From Bin52 sp965243345 (GTDB taxonomy: Bacteria > Pseudomonadota > Alphaproteobacteria > Thalassobaculales > Thalassobaculaceae), in assembly GCA_965243345.1 (NCBI GenBank), contig CBDEUR010000003.1:1178001-1242000 (forward strand): 64,000 nt of DNA. The letters run 5' to 3'. Position 1 is the stretch's first letter. Each line of letters begins with the position of its first letter. Below the pieces are notes generated by a model. It had not been told where the DNA came from, did not search any database, and worked only from the letters and a program-made list of their open reading frames with translations. Shown piece by piece: positions 7,398 through 15,038 of this stretch. Made by a program: the position numbers and the translations under genes.

Positions 7398-8753
7398 GTG
7401 GACTGGATACCTGTCATGAACAGCGATCGGCGAACGTCATCCGGTTACGGCCGGCGCAAGATCAATCCCCGGCCAGGCCTTCGTTGGGACGGGACGCCGG
7501 AGGACAACGACCGAACCGAGATCGGCCCGACCCCCCTTGCCTTTGCCGAGTGGGCGGAAGCGGGTCTCGAGGCACCCGACCTGTCGGCGCTGCGCCGCTT
7601 CCGTCTCGACAGGCTTGTCCGGATGCTGTGCGAGCGCGACTACGGCGGCGTGCTCATGTTCGACCCGCTCAACATTCGCTACGCGACCGACACCACCAAC
7701 ATGCAGATCTGGGCCATGCATGACCCGTTCCGGGCCTGCCTGGTCACGGCCGACGGCTACATGGTGATGTGGGACTTCGGCAGGCTCGGTGACCTGCTGA
7801 CGGCGCACAATCCGCTGGTTCGCGAAACCCGCGGCGGCGCCGGGTTCTTCTACTTCACAGCCGGTGACGCGACCGAATCCCTGGCGGGCAGGTTTGCAGG
7901 CGAGGTCGACGCCCTGATGCGCGAGCGGTGCGGCGACAACCGCCGGCTCGCGGTCGACAAGATCATGGTTCATGGCCTGCTCGCACTCCAACGTCTCGGC
8001 CTCGACATCAGGGAGGGAGAAGAGGTCACCGAGAAGGCGCGCGTGATCAAGGGACCCGACGAGATCCGGGCGATGCGGTGCGCGCTCCACGCCTGTGAGC
8101 GGGCGCTGGAGGAGGTGCACAGGCGCTGCGAACCCGGGATGACCGAGGTCGACGCCTGGGCGGTCCTGCACAGCGAGAACATTCGCCGCGGCGGAGAGTG
8201 GATCGAGACCCGGCTGATGTCGACCGGCCCGCGGACCAATCCCTGGTTCCGGGAGTGCGGACCGAGAATCATGCGTAACGGCGACATGCTCGGCATCGAC
8301 ACCGACCTTGTCGGTCCGTATGGCATGTGCGCCGACATCTCGCGCTCGTGGACCGTAGGGGACGCGCGGCCGAGCGACGAACAGAAGCGGCTGTTCGCGA
8401 TCGCGCACGAACACATCATGACCAACGCCGGGCTCTGCGCGCCCGGAGTCGCGTTCCGTGAACTGACCTTTGGCGGCCACATGCTGCCCGACGCCCTGGT
8501 TCCCCAGCGCTACGGTGTGAAGATGCACGGTGTCGGCCTGTGCGACGAGTGGCCGGCAATCCGCTACCCCCAGGACTGGCAACCCGGTGCGTTCGACTAT
8601 GTGCTCGAGCCCGGCATGGTGATGACGGTGGAGGTCTATGCCGGCGAGGTCGGTGGCCGGGAAGGCGTGAAGCTCGAGGACCAGCTGCTGATCACCGAGA
8701 CGGGCTTCGAGAACATCACCCGGGCACCGTTCGATCCCCGACTGCTCGGATAG
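7398..8753 (+). CDS. dddP: DddP-type DMSP lyase homologue (M24 peptidase fold)
   Basis: An M24 (pita-bread) metalloprotein. DddP cleaves dimethylsulfoniopropionate to dimethyl sulfide and acrylate in the cytoplasm. Counted from the Met at 7416, the metal ligands reported for Ruegeria DddP fall at identical numbers: D295, D297, D307, H371, E406, E421; the catalytic D377 (GLCDEWP) and Y366 (RYGVKMH) are also present. Other DddP-like phrases are FDPLNIRYATDTTNMQ, GEWIETRL, GPRTNPWFRECGPRI and MHGVGLCDEW. The GTG at 7398 has a good SD (gaggg, 6 bases away) and gives 451 residues; the ATG at 7416 gives 445, the family length. Non-lyase relatives exist, so activity is inferred. It follows an MttB-family gene. 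Confidence 0.85.
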   Translation: MDWIPVMNSDRRTSSGYGRRKINPRPGLRWDGTPEDNDRTEIGPTPLAFAEWAEAGLEAPDLSALRRFRLDRLVRMLCERDYGGVLMFDPLNIRYATDTTNMQIWAMHDPFRACLVTADGYMVMWDFGRLGDLLTAHNPLVRETRGGAGFFYFTAGDATESLAGRFAGEVDALMRERCGDNRRLAVDKIMVHGLLALQRLGLDIREGEEVTEKARVIKGPDEIRAMRCALHACERALEEVHRRCEPGMTEVDAWAVLHSENIRRGGEWIETRLMSTGPRTNPWFRECGPRIMRNGDMLGIDTDLVGPYGMCADISRSWTVGDARPSDEQKRLFAIAHEHIMTNAGLCAPGVAFRELTFGGHMLPDALVPQRYGVKMHGVGLCDEWPAIRYPQDWQPGAFDYVLEPGMVMTVEVYAGEVGGREGVKLEDQLLITETGFENITRAPFDPRLLG

Positions 8754-8826
8754 CGTGCGGTCCACGGTGGACGACGGGTCCGGCGGGGTGCAGGATCGGC
8801 CCGTCAAGGACCACGGGAGCCCGCAC

Positions 8827-10563
8827 ATGCCGCGTGACGAGACCCTTCAGTCGCTGACTGCCGGCGGCGCGCTGTTCGCGCGCCTGCGCCAGCTCGGTGT
8901 CGAGTACGTGTTCTGCAATTCAGGTACCGACTTTCCGCCGATCATCGAGGGGCTGGCGGCCGCCGAACGCGGCGGACTGGACCTGCCGAGTGCCATGGTG
9001 GTGCCGCACGAACAGGCGGCGGTGGCCATGGCGCACGGCTACTACGCGGCGACAGGTCGTCCCCAGGCGGTGATGGTGCACACGAACGTGGGTCTCGCCA
9101 ACGGCGTGATGGGCATGATCAATGCCGCGGCCGACCACGTGCCGCTGGTCCTGTTGTCGGGACGGACTCCGGTCACGGAACAGGGCCGGTTCGGAGCCCG
9201 GACCGTGCCGATCGGCTGGGGCCAGGAAATGCGCGACCAGCATGCCCTGGTTCGCGAGACCACGAAGTGGGACTACGAACTGCGGTTTCCGGAGCAGGTT
9301 CCGGAACTGCTTGACCGCGGTCTCGCCATCGCCCGGTCGAGCCCGCCCGGGGCTGTCTACCTGTCGCTGCCGCGCGAGGTGCTGTGCGCGCCGTGTCCGG
9401 CCGACGCGCTCGCGGCCCCTGTCTCCATGCAGCCGTCGCACACGGCGGCCCCGGAAGCCGACCTGGTCCGTCTGGCCGGGCTGATGATGAAGGCCGAGAA
9501 CCCGCTGGTGATCGCCCAGCGCGGTGCGGGGACCCGGACCGGGTTCGACGCCCTGGCGCGGTTCGCCAGGGCATGGGGCATCCCGGTCTGCCAGTACTGG
9601 GCGGTCGCGCTGGCCATGTCCTACGAGCATCCCAGCTGTGTGGGATCCGATGTCGGGCCATGGCTGGCCGAGGCGGACCTGGTGGTCATACTCGACGGGC
9701 TGGCCCCGTGGGCGCCCCAGGTGCATCCGCAGCGTGCGGATGCACAGGTGGTCAACCTCGGCCCCGATCCGCTGCACCACCGCTTTCCGGTCCGCAACTT
9801 CCGGTCCGATCTCTCGATCACCGGCGAGGTCGGTGACGCCCTCGTCCGCCTCGACGCCCTGATGCGCGCGGGTGAACGCGAGCACGCCGCGCTGCGCCGC
9901 AGGCGCCGGGAAGCGCTCAAGCGGCGGGTGACGCGCATTCGTGCCGGCTGGGAGGCGGCGGAGGCGGCCGGTGCATCGACTGCCCCGATGACCAAGGCAT
10001 GGGTGGCCCGGTGCGTCGGTAACCTCATGCGCGCCCATGACGCGGCGGTCCTGTGCGAACTCGGATGCCCGCTCGATCATGTCCGGCCAACCGATCCGGC
10101 GTCATGGCGTGACCTTCCGCACTCCGGCGGGCTCGGATGGAGCCTGCCGGCTGCGCTTGGCATGAAGCTGGCGCAGCCGGACCGGCTGGTGATCGCCACC
10201 ATGGGTGACGGGTCCTACATGTTCTCCAACCCCGTTGCCTGTCACCAGGTCGGGGAGGGGCAGGACATCCCCGTGCTCTCGGTGATCGTGAACAACCTCG
10301 AGTGGAACGCGGTCAGGCGGGCCACCATGGGGCTCTATCCCGACGGACACGCGGTGCGCTCGAACCGCATGCCTCTCACCTCCCTGGCCCCGAGTCCCGA
10401 CTTTGCCAGGGTGGTGGAGGCAAGCCGCGGCCACGGCGAAACCGTCAGCGACCCCGGGGAACTGCCGCAGGCGCTCGAACGCGCGGCGAGGATCGTGATG
10501 GAGGACCGGCGCCAGGCGGTCGTCAACGTGATGGTTGCCGAGCCGGTGACGGCCCTGGTCTGA
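8827..10563 (+). CDS. Thiamine-diphosphate-dependent enzyme, acetolactate synthase/decarboxylase-like
   Basis: With the ATG at 8827 (SD gggag, 7 bases upstream) the protein has 578 residues and three ThDP-enzyme domains. The pyrimidine domain has the catalytic Glu in VVPHEQAAVAMAHGYY (E62). The central domain contains PLVIAQRGAGTRTGFDALARF. The pyrophosphate domain has GDGSYMFSNP (from about 460) and ends the Mg-binding motif with VNN. The family covers acetolactate synthase, benzoylformate decarboxylase, oxalyl-CoA decarboxylase and sulfoacetaldehyde acetyltransferase; the sequence alone does not settle which. An upstream GTG at 8755 is in frame but has no ribosome site. It is the last gene of the plus-strand cluster and runs convergently toward phaC. 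Confidence 0.88.
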   Translation: MPRDETLQSLTAGGALFARLRQLGVEYVFCNSGTDFPPIIEGLAAAERGGLDLPSAMVVPHEQAAVAMAHGYYAATGRPQAVMVHTNVGLANGVMGMINAAADHVPLVLLSGRTPVTEQGRFGARTVPIGWGQEMRDQHALVRETTKWDYELRFPEQVPELLDRGLAIARSSPPGAVYLSLPREVLCAPCPADALAAPVSMQPSHTAAPEADLVRLAGLMMKAENPLVIAQRGAGTRTGFDALARFARAWGIPVCQYWAVALAMSYEHPSCVGSDVGPWLAEADLVVILDGLAPWAPQVHPQRADAQVVNLGPDPLHHRFPVRNFRSDLSITGEVGDALVRLDALMRAGEREHAALRRRRREALKRRVTRIRAGWEAAEAAGASTAPMTKAWVARCVGNLMRAHDAAVLCELGCPLDHVRPTDPASWRDLPHSGGLGWSLPAALGMKLAQPDRLVIATMGDGSYMFSNPVACHQVGEGQDIPVLSVIVNNLEWNAVRRATMGLYPDGHAVRSNRMPLTSLAPSPDFARVVEASRGHGETVSDPGELPQALERAARIVMEDRRQAVVNVMVAEPVTALV

Positions 10564-10579
10564 CCGCGGGCGGGCCGGT

Positions 10580-12376
10580 TCAGGAGCTGCCGGCCTTCAC
10601 GTAGGAACCGGGCGCGTCCTCGATGACCGGGAGGGCCCCGTCACCCGGTGTCCGGGCCGGGACCTTCGCGCCGGCATGGCGTGACAGCCACCGGCGCCAT
10701 TCCGGCCACCACGACCCGTCGTGCCGGACCGCGCCTTCGAACCATTTTTCGGGCGAGGCGGGCTTCCGCCGGTTCAGGTAGTAGCCGTATTTCGGCGGGT
10801 CGGCCGGAGGGTTGATCACGCCGGCGATGTGGCCGGACTCCGCGAGGCAGAACCGGACCGGGCCTCCGTAGATGCGGGTTGCCCGGTACGTGGACATCCA
10901 CGGCGCGATGTGGTCCTCCTTGGTCGAGAGGATGAACACCGGAATCGTGATGCGGGAGAGATCGACGCCGACACCGTCGATTTCGAGTGCGTCCGGTTCG
11001 ATCAGCCGGTTGGCGAGGTACATCTCGCGCAGGTAGTAGCTGTGCATCGTCGAGGGCATGCGGGTTGAATCCGAGTTCCAGTACAGCAGGTCGAAGGGAA
11101 ACGGTTCCCGCCCGAGGAGATAGTTGTTGACCACGAACGACCAGATCAGGTCGTTGGCGCGCAGCATGTTGAAGGTGGTGGCCATGTCGGAGCCTTCGAG
11201 GTAGCCGTCCCTGCTCATGCGTTCCTCGAGCGCCTCGATCTGCTGTTCGTCGACGAACACGCCGAGGTCGCCGGCTTCCTCGAAGTCGACCATCGTGGTG
11301 AAGAAGGTGATGCTGGCGATGCGGTCATCCCCGGTGGCCGCCATGCGTGCGAGCGTGGCTGCCATGAGCGTGCCGCCGATACAGTAGCCAATGGCATTGA
11401 CCTCGCGTTCACCGGTTGCCTGTTCGATCGCATCGAGTGCCGCCAGCGGACCGTTGATCACGTAGTCGGCGAACGAGGTGTCGGCGAGGTCCCCGTCCGG
11501 GTTCACCCAGGAGATCACGAAGACGGTCAGCCCCTGGGAGACCGCCCACCGGATGAAGGAATTCCGTTCGCGCAGGTCGAGGATGTAGAACTTGTTGATC
11601 CACGGCGGCACGATCAGCAACGGCCGCTTTTGCACCGTCGGCGTGGCCGGACCGTATTGTACCAGCTGCATCAGTTCGTTCTGCCACACGACACTGCCCG
11701 GCGAGGTGGCGATGTTCCCGCCGACCTCGAACGCGTCCGTGTCGGTCATCGAGATCGCGAGGCGGCCCTTTCCGCGCTCGAGGTCGGAAAGCAGGTTGCC
11801 CAGTCCGTTGACCAGGTTCTGTCCGCCGCTTTCCACCGTGGTGCGCAGGACTTCCGGGTTGGTCATCAGGAAATTGCTGGGCGACATCGCGTCGACGAAC
11901 TGCCGGGTGTAGAAGTCCACCTTCTTCGCGTCGAGGCGGTCGAGCCCCTCGACATCGTGGACGGTATTCAGCAGCCAGCGCGCCGACAGCAGGTAGCTCT
12001 GCTTGATGTAGTCGAAGACCAGGTTGTCCTGCCACGCCGGGTCACGGAAACGCCGGTCGTCCCGCGCCGGCCGGGCCGCCGGTTCAACGTCGCCGCCCAG
12101 CGAGCGGGCGGTCGCCGATTGCCAGACCGACATCTGGGCGCGCCAGAAGTCCATCTGGGCCTCAACCAGTTGTGCCGGGTTGGCCATCAGGTGCCGGGTC
12201 AGTTCGAAGAACGCCGAACCGATGTTGAGCGGATCCGGATTGGCGGGCGCCTCCTCGGTCTTCTGGCGTTCCACGAAGTCGCGGGTCAGCCGCTGGGTCT
12301 GTTCGGCGATCCGTCCCATCGCATCGGCTATTTCGGCCGGATCGGGCTGGCGGACCTCATGCCTGTCGGTGCTCAT
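10580..12376 (-). CDS. phaC: Class I poly(3-hydroxyalkanoate) polymerase PhaC
   Basis: PHA synthase of 598 residues, the class I length; it polymerises (R)-3-hydroxyacyl-CoA into storage granules. The lipase-like box is GYCIGG (330-335) with nucleophile C332. The other catalytic residues are D488 in STKEDHIAPW and H516 in ESGHIAGVINPP. The N-terminal phasin-binding region and PLLIVPPWINKFYILDL are typical. It is transcribed toward the ThDP gene, 16 bases away, with no room for a separate terminator. Upstream lies a TTGACA box and an inverted repeat likely bound by PhaR (annotated separately). No phaA, phaB, phasin or phaR gene is in the window. Confidence 0.97.
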   Translation of the reverse strand: MSTDRHEVRQPDPAEIADAMGRIAEQTQRLTRDFVERQKTEEAPANPDPLNIGSAFFELTRHLMANPAQLVEAQMDFWRAQMSVWQSATARSLGGDVEPAARPARDDRRFRDPAWQDNLVFDYIKQSYLLSARWLLNTVHDVEGLDRLDAKKVDFYTRQFVDAMSPSNFLMTNPEVLRTTVESGGQNLVNGLGNLLSDLERGKGRLAISMTDTDAFEVGGNIATSPGSVVWQNELMQLVQYGPATPTVQKRPLLIVPPWINKFYILDLRERNSFIRWAVSQGLTVFVISWVNPDGDLADTSFADYVINGPLAALDAIEQATGEREVNAIGYCIGGTLMAATLARMAATGDDRIASITFFTTMVDFEEAGDLGVFVDEQQIEALEERMSRDGYLEGSDMATTFNMLRANDLIWSFVVNNYLLGREPFPFDLLYWNSDSTRMPSTMHSYYLREMYLANRLIEPDALEIDGVGVDLSRITIPVFILSTKEDHIAPWMSTYRATRIYGGPVRFCLAESGHIAGVINPPADPPKYGYYLNRRKPASPEKWFEGAVRHDGSWWPEWRRWLSRHAGAKVPARTPGDGALPVIEDAPGSYVKAGSS

Positions 12377-12697
12377 GACGCATCTCCCCGTCGCTCGCGA
12401 ATGGCAGAGACCAGGTCGTCGTGTGTGCGCTGCACAATCAGCGCCGCAGTCTTATGTTGCAGTGCAATATCAGGCATTGTCAAGGTTGTTGCCGGCTTCC
12501 CCGGACCCGGGAGGAACAGGCGCCGGTACGGCCCGCCGCTGCCCGTGCACGGGGCCAGTGTCCGGGTCGCAGACCCTCACGGTCCCGAAAAGCCGCACGG
12601 GCGTTCGGCCAAATCCCCTGTGCCGACACCCTCGGGACTCCGAACTCCCGGGCACGGCCGCAGGGCGGAGCGGGGGCGGGGAAAGCGGCGTTTGCGC
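12377..12697. other. Intergenic region upstream of phaC
   Basis: A stretch of 321 bases between phaC and the methyltransferase gene, both on the minus strand. It holds the putative phaC promoter and operator near 12455-12483. No convincing coding sequence was found on either strand; short open frames here lack ribosome sites and family resemblance. Confidence 0.6.
12455..12483 (-). promoter_or_regulatory. Putative phaC promoter with PhaR-like operator
   Basis: On the minus strand a perfect TTGACA (12483-12478) precedes the interrupted palindrome TTGCACTGCAA (12467-12457), which reads TTGCA-G-TGCAA on the plus strand. The palindrome lies where the promoter spacer and -10 would be, about 80 bases before the phaC start. 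PhaR/PhbR repressors of PHA genes are known to bind TGC/GCA-rich inverted repeats of this kind, so repression by PhaR is a reasonable inference. The -10 itself is weak (GCAACA at 17 bases). Confidence 0.55.
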
Positions 12698-13345
12698 TCA
12701 GTTCCGCTGCGACGCCTTGCGCACGGCGATGACCCAGCCGGTCACGCCGGTGCCCCTGATGTGTTCGCCGTGCTCTTCGGTGAGCCGGACGATCCGGCCC
12801 GCGTCGGCGAGCGCCGTCAGTTTCGCGGTCAGCGAACCTTCCTCGTAGAAATGCCTGTTCAGGCCGATGACGAGCGGCGCGCCGGGCGACAGGACCCGCA
12901 GGATTTCGTCAAGAGAATCCGGCAGGACGTGGCCGAAGCTGAAGACACCCACGGCGACGGCAGCGCCGTAGGCGCCGTTGGCCGCATCCAGGGGCGGCGC
13001 ATTCAGATCGGCCTCGAACAGCCGGCGATAGAGGCCGGTCCTGCGAGACCGGGCCAGCATGCCGGGTGAAAAATCGCAGCCGTCGACGAGGGTGTAGCCG
13101 GCTTCGGCAAGTGCGGCAGCCCCAAGGCCGGTGCCGCAGCCGATGTCGAGGATCGCCGCAGACCGGTCGGGCAGGTGGCGCGCCAGCATTTCGGCACAGC
13201 GGCTCGGCTGGGCGTAGCCGTTCTCCTCGATCAGTTCGGTGTCGTAGGACTCCGCCCAGCGATCGTACAGGTCGCGGACCTTCTCGGGATCGCGTGTCTC
13301 GTAGATGGCCTTCAGGTACCGGTCGTTCCGTGACGCATCGGCCAT
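12698..13345 (-). CDS. Class I SAM-dependent methyltransferase (METTL27/WBSCR27-like)
   Basis: A 215-residue Rossmann-fold methyltransferase. Motif I is ILDIGCGTGLG (65-75), followed by the acidic loop VDGCDFSPGML. The N-terminal DLYDRWAESYDTEL and ENGYAQPSRCAEML are typical of the METTL27-like group, whose substrates are mostly unknown. A ribosome site (agagga on the minus strand) lies upstream of the ATG at 13345. It is separated from phaC by 321 bases, so co-transcription is uncertain. It could methylate a small molecule or protein; nothing nearby identifies the target. Confidence 0.88.
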   Translation of the reverse strand: MADASRNDRYLKAIYETRDPEKVRDLYDRWAESYDTELIEENGYAQPSRCAEMLARHLPDRSAAILDIGCGTGLGAAALAEAGYTLVDGCDFSPGMLARSRRTGLYRRLFEADLNAPPLDAANGAYGAAVAVGVFSFGHVLPDSLDEILRVLSPGAPLVIGLNRHFYEEGSLTAKLTALADAGRIVRLTEEHGEHIRGTGVTGWVIAVRKASQRN

Positions 13346-13427
13346 GCGGTTTTCTCCTCTGTTCGGGCAGGTCTGGCCGGTAACGCCTATACCGTGCGCA
13401 CCGCCATGGTCCAGCCCCCGCGCCGGC

Positions 13428-13654
13428 GTTCCCGACCTGATCGACAGTCAGTCCATGAAGACGACGCGGAGCGGAGGCCCTGCCGGCGATGATGCCGGGA
13501 AGAAGGTCAAGCGGCGCAAGCGTACATGACGGCTGACGTCGAGGGGATCCCGATTGAGATCCAGGTTCACACGGCCGACGTGCAGGATCGTGACGGCGCG
13601 CCGGAGGAAACGTGGATGTCTTTCCCGTTCCGGCTGTCCCGGGACCGACCGTGA
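13428..13654 (+). pseudogene. IS5-family transposase remnant, frameshifted
   Basis: Two short pieces in adjacent frames add up to the central part of an IS5-type DDE transposase. The first, from 13428, reads LIDSQSMKTTRSGGPAGDDA and then GKKVKRRKR, matching the family phrase IDSQSVKTT...GYDAGKK..GRKRH that carries a catalytic Asp. Its frame stops at 13527-13529. The second, from ATG 13526, continues with VEGIPIEIQVHTADVQDRDG, matching the next family segment. A frameshift near 13515-13526 breaks the gene. Both ends of the transposase and any terminal inverted repeats are missing, so it cannot be functional. Confidence 0.75.
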
Positions 13655-13676
13655 CCGGGCAAGGCCACGGTCGGTC
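13643..13676. repeat. Perfect 11-bp inverted repeat (hairpin)
   Basis: GACCGACCGTG (13643-13653) and CACGGTCGGTC (13666-13676) pair perfectly around a 12-base loop. No T-run follows, so it is not a typical intrinsic terminator. It overlaps the end of the transposase relic and could be left from an element end or act as a transcript end. Confidence 0.6.
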
Positions 13677-13831
13677 TCCGCCGCCCCGCCGCCACCCGTC
13701 GTGACCCCGGTCATTCCGGACCGGTCTCGGGGCGGGAGCAGGGTGCGGAACCATGCTCGGCCTTGCGGCACCTGCGGAGTATGATACAAGCGGTATTGCA
13801 TTTCCGTGATTGTCGGGAGGACGGACCAGAA

Positions 13832-13984
13832 ATGAAGAGCATTCTCGCACGCCAGCCCACGTTCCAGGTGCGGCAACTGTACCGCAGGATCCTGCTGGGC
13901 TTCGGTCTGGTCGCGCTGACGACTGGCGTCTCAGGCTGTTCGACAATCGGGGACTGGATCGACGCTATCAACCCGTTCAGCTGA
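13832..13984 (+). CDS. Very small lipoprotein (50 residues)
   Basis: A 50-residue protein starting at ATG 13832 after the ribosome site gggagg (13815-13820). It has a basic N-terminus, a hydrophobic segment ILLGFGLVALTTG and a lipobox VSGC, so signal peptidase II would leave a lipid-anchored peptide of only 15 residues beginning CSTIGDW and ending NPFS. The arrangement recalls tiny lipoproteins that accompany envelope proteins. It sits 100 bases before an OmpA-like protein on the same strand. An in-frame ATG further upstream (13763) lacks a good ribosome site. The function is not known. Confidence 0.7.
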   Translation: MKSILARQPTFQVRQLYRRILLGFGLVALTTGVSGCSTIGDWIDAINPFS

Positions 13985-14084
13985 GCCTTTGGGTAGCCGG
14001 CCGACGTCGGGGGGTGGCCGCGCGCCAGCTGCGGAACGCCCGGCGCCGTCGTCGGCCCGTGCGCGTTCCGTGGAGACGTGGCCA

Positions 14085-14996
14085 ATGGACGCCGGCAGGA
14101 TCGTGACACGGTTCTGGCGCGCAAGCGCGATTGCCTGCTTCATCCTGGCCGGCGCGTCGTGTTCACCCGGCGCGCAGTTCGGCGACGTGATCAGTCCCGT
14201 TGGCTGGCTCAAGAGCACGACCGACACCGTCAGCAAGATGTTCGGCGGCGGAACCGAGGAAGAAGGCCCGCCACCGCCTCCGGCGACGTATCCCGACCTG
14301 AACACGGTTCCGGTTGGGACCGTGGCGCCGTCGACACCGTCGGAACGCGAGCGTCTGCTCAGGGAACTTGAGCAGGACCGCAGCCGATGGCTGTCGGACG
14401 ACCCGGAGCCTCCTGCTCCCCGGGGCACTGGCAAGCGGTCCAGCCTGTGGCCGAATGCGGTGCCAGCCAGTGCGGCGGCCACCGCCGTGGATGACCCGCC
14501 ACCTCCCGCCCCCCGGGAAACCGGTACGCGTTCCGTCGTACAGCCGGACACGGCCATTGCGGCGGTCGACACCACGAGGGAGTCGGCCGTGCTCGTGGCG
14601 CCGTCGCCTCACGAGCTGGCCCCGGTGCGGCCGGTGACCGCGCAGACGCCCTCGCCGGGTGTGGCCGGCGTTGTCCGGTTTGCCCACGGAGCCACACGGC
14701 TGTCGGAGGAAGACCGCCGCCTGGTTGCCGGACTGGCGGCGCAGGTGACGCGGTACGACCTTCGGGTCCGGATCGTCGGTCACGCCTCGGCGCGAACCGC
14801 AACCGGTGATGCGGTCGGTGCGCTGCTGGCGAATTTGCGGACCTCGCTCGAACGCGCCAGGAGCGTCGCCGAGGTCCTCGCGCATCACGGCGTCCCGCGC
14901 CATCGGGTCACGGTTGAAGCAGCGGGTGCCGGACGGTCGGAAGCTGGAGACGAGGCCGGCAGCCGGCGCGCGGATATCTTCCTCGAAACCTCCTGA
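14085..14996 (+). CDS. OmpA-like peptidoglycan-binding envelope protein
   Basis: With the ATG at 14085 (SD ggaga, 8 bases upstream) the protein has 303 residues. A signal-like hydrophobic segment ends in FILAGASC, which may be a lipobox with an atypical Gly at -3. It is followed by a long Pro-rich, low-complexity linker (PPPPP near residue 55) and a C-terminal OmpA/MotB-like domain (about 200-300) with VVRFAHGATRLSEED, VRIVGHAS and a conserved-type Arg in SRRADIFLE. Such proteins tether the outer membrane to the cell wall. The section after the signal contains GWLKSTTDTVSKMFGGG. The upstream in-frame start at 13989 is not supported. Confidence 0.82.
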   Translation: MDAGRIVTRFWRASAIACFILAGASCSPGAQFGDVISPVGWLKSTTDTVSKMFGGGTEEEGPPPPPATYPDLNTVPVGTVAPSTPSERERLLRELEQDRSRWLSDDPEPPAPRGTGKRSSLWPNAVPASAAATAVDDPPPPAPRETGTRSVVQPDTAIAAVDTTRESAVLVAPSPHELAPVRPVTAQTPSPGVAGVVRFAHGATRLSEEDRRLVAGLAAQVTRYDLRVRIVGHASARTATGDAVGALLANLRTSLERARSVAEVLAHHGVPRHRVTVEAAGAGRSEAGDEAGSRRADIFLETS

Positions 14997-15038
14997 CGGA
15001 CGGCCGGGCGGCGCGACGGGAGCAGGGAGCGGCAGGTA

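Larger units (their letters stand above)
13346..13831. other. Long intergenic region with transposase relic and hairpin
   Basis: This 486-base gap separates the divergently placed methyltransferase and small lipoprotein genes. It contains the transposase fragment at 13428-13654, a strong hairpin at 13643-13676, and a TATGAT box at 13780-13785 that may be the -10 of the lipoprotein gene. No intact gene was recognised. Confidence 0.55.

Noticed and set aside
10563..10580. Intrinsic terminator between the ThDP gene and phaC
   Set aside because: Only 16 bases separate the convergent stops and no hairpin with T-run fits there.
13448..13876. Possible 142-residue minus-strand protein over the transposase relic
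   Set aside because: No ribosome site and no resemblance; the plus-strand pieces match a transposase.
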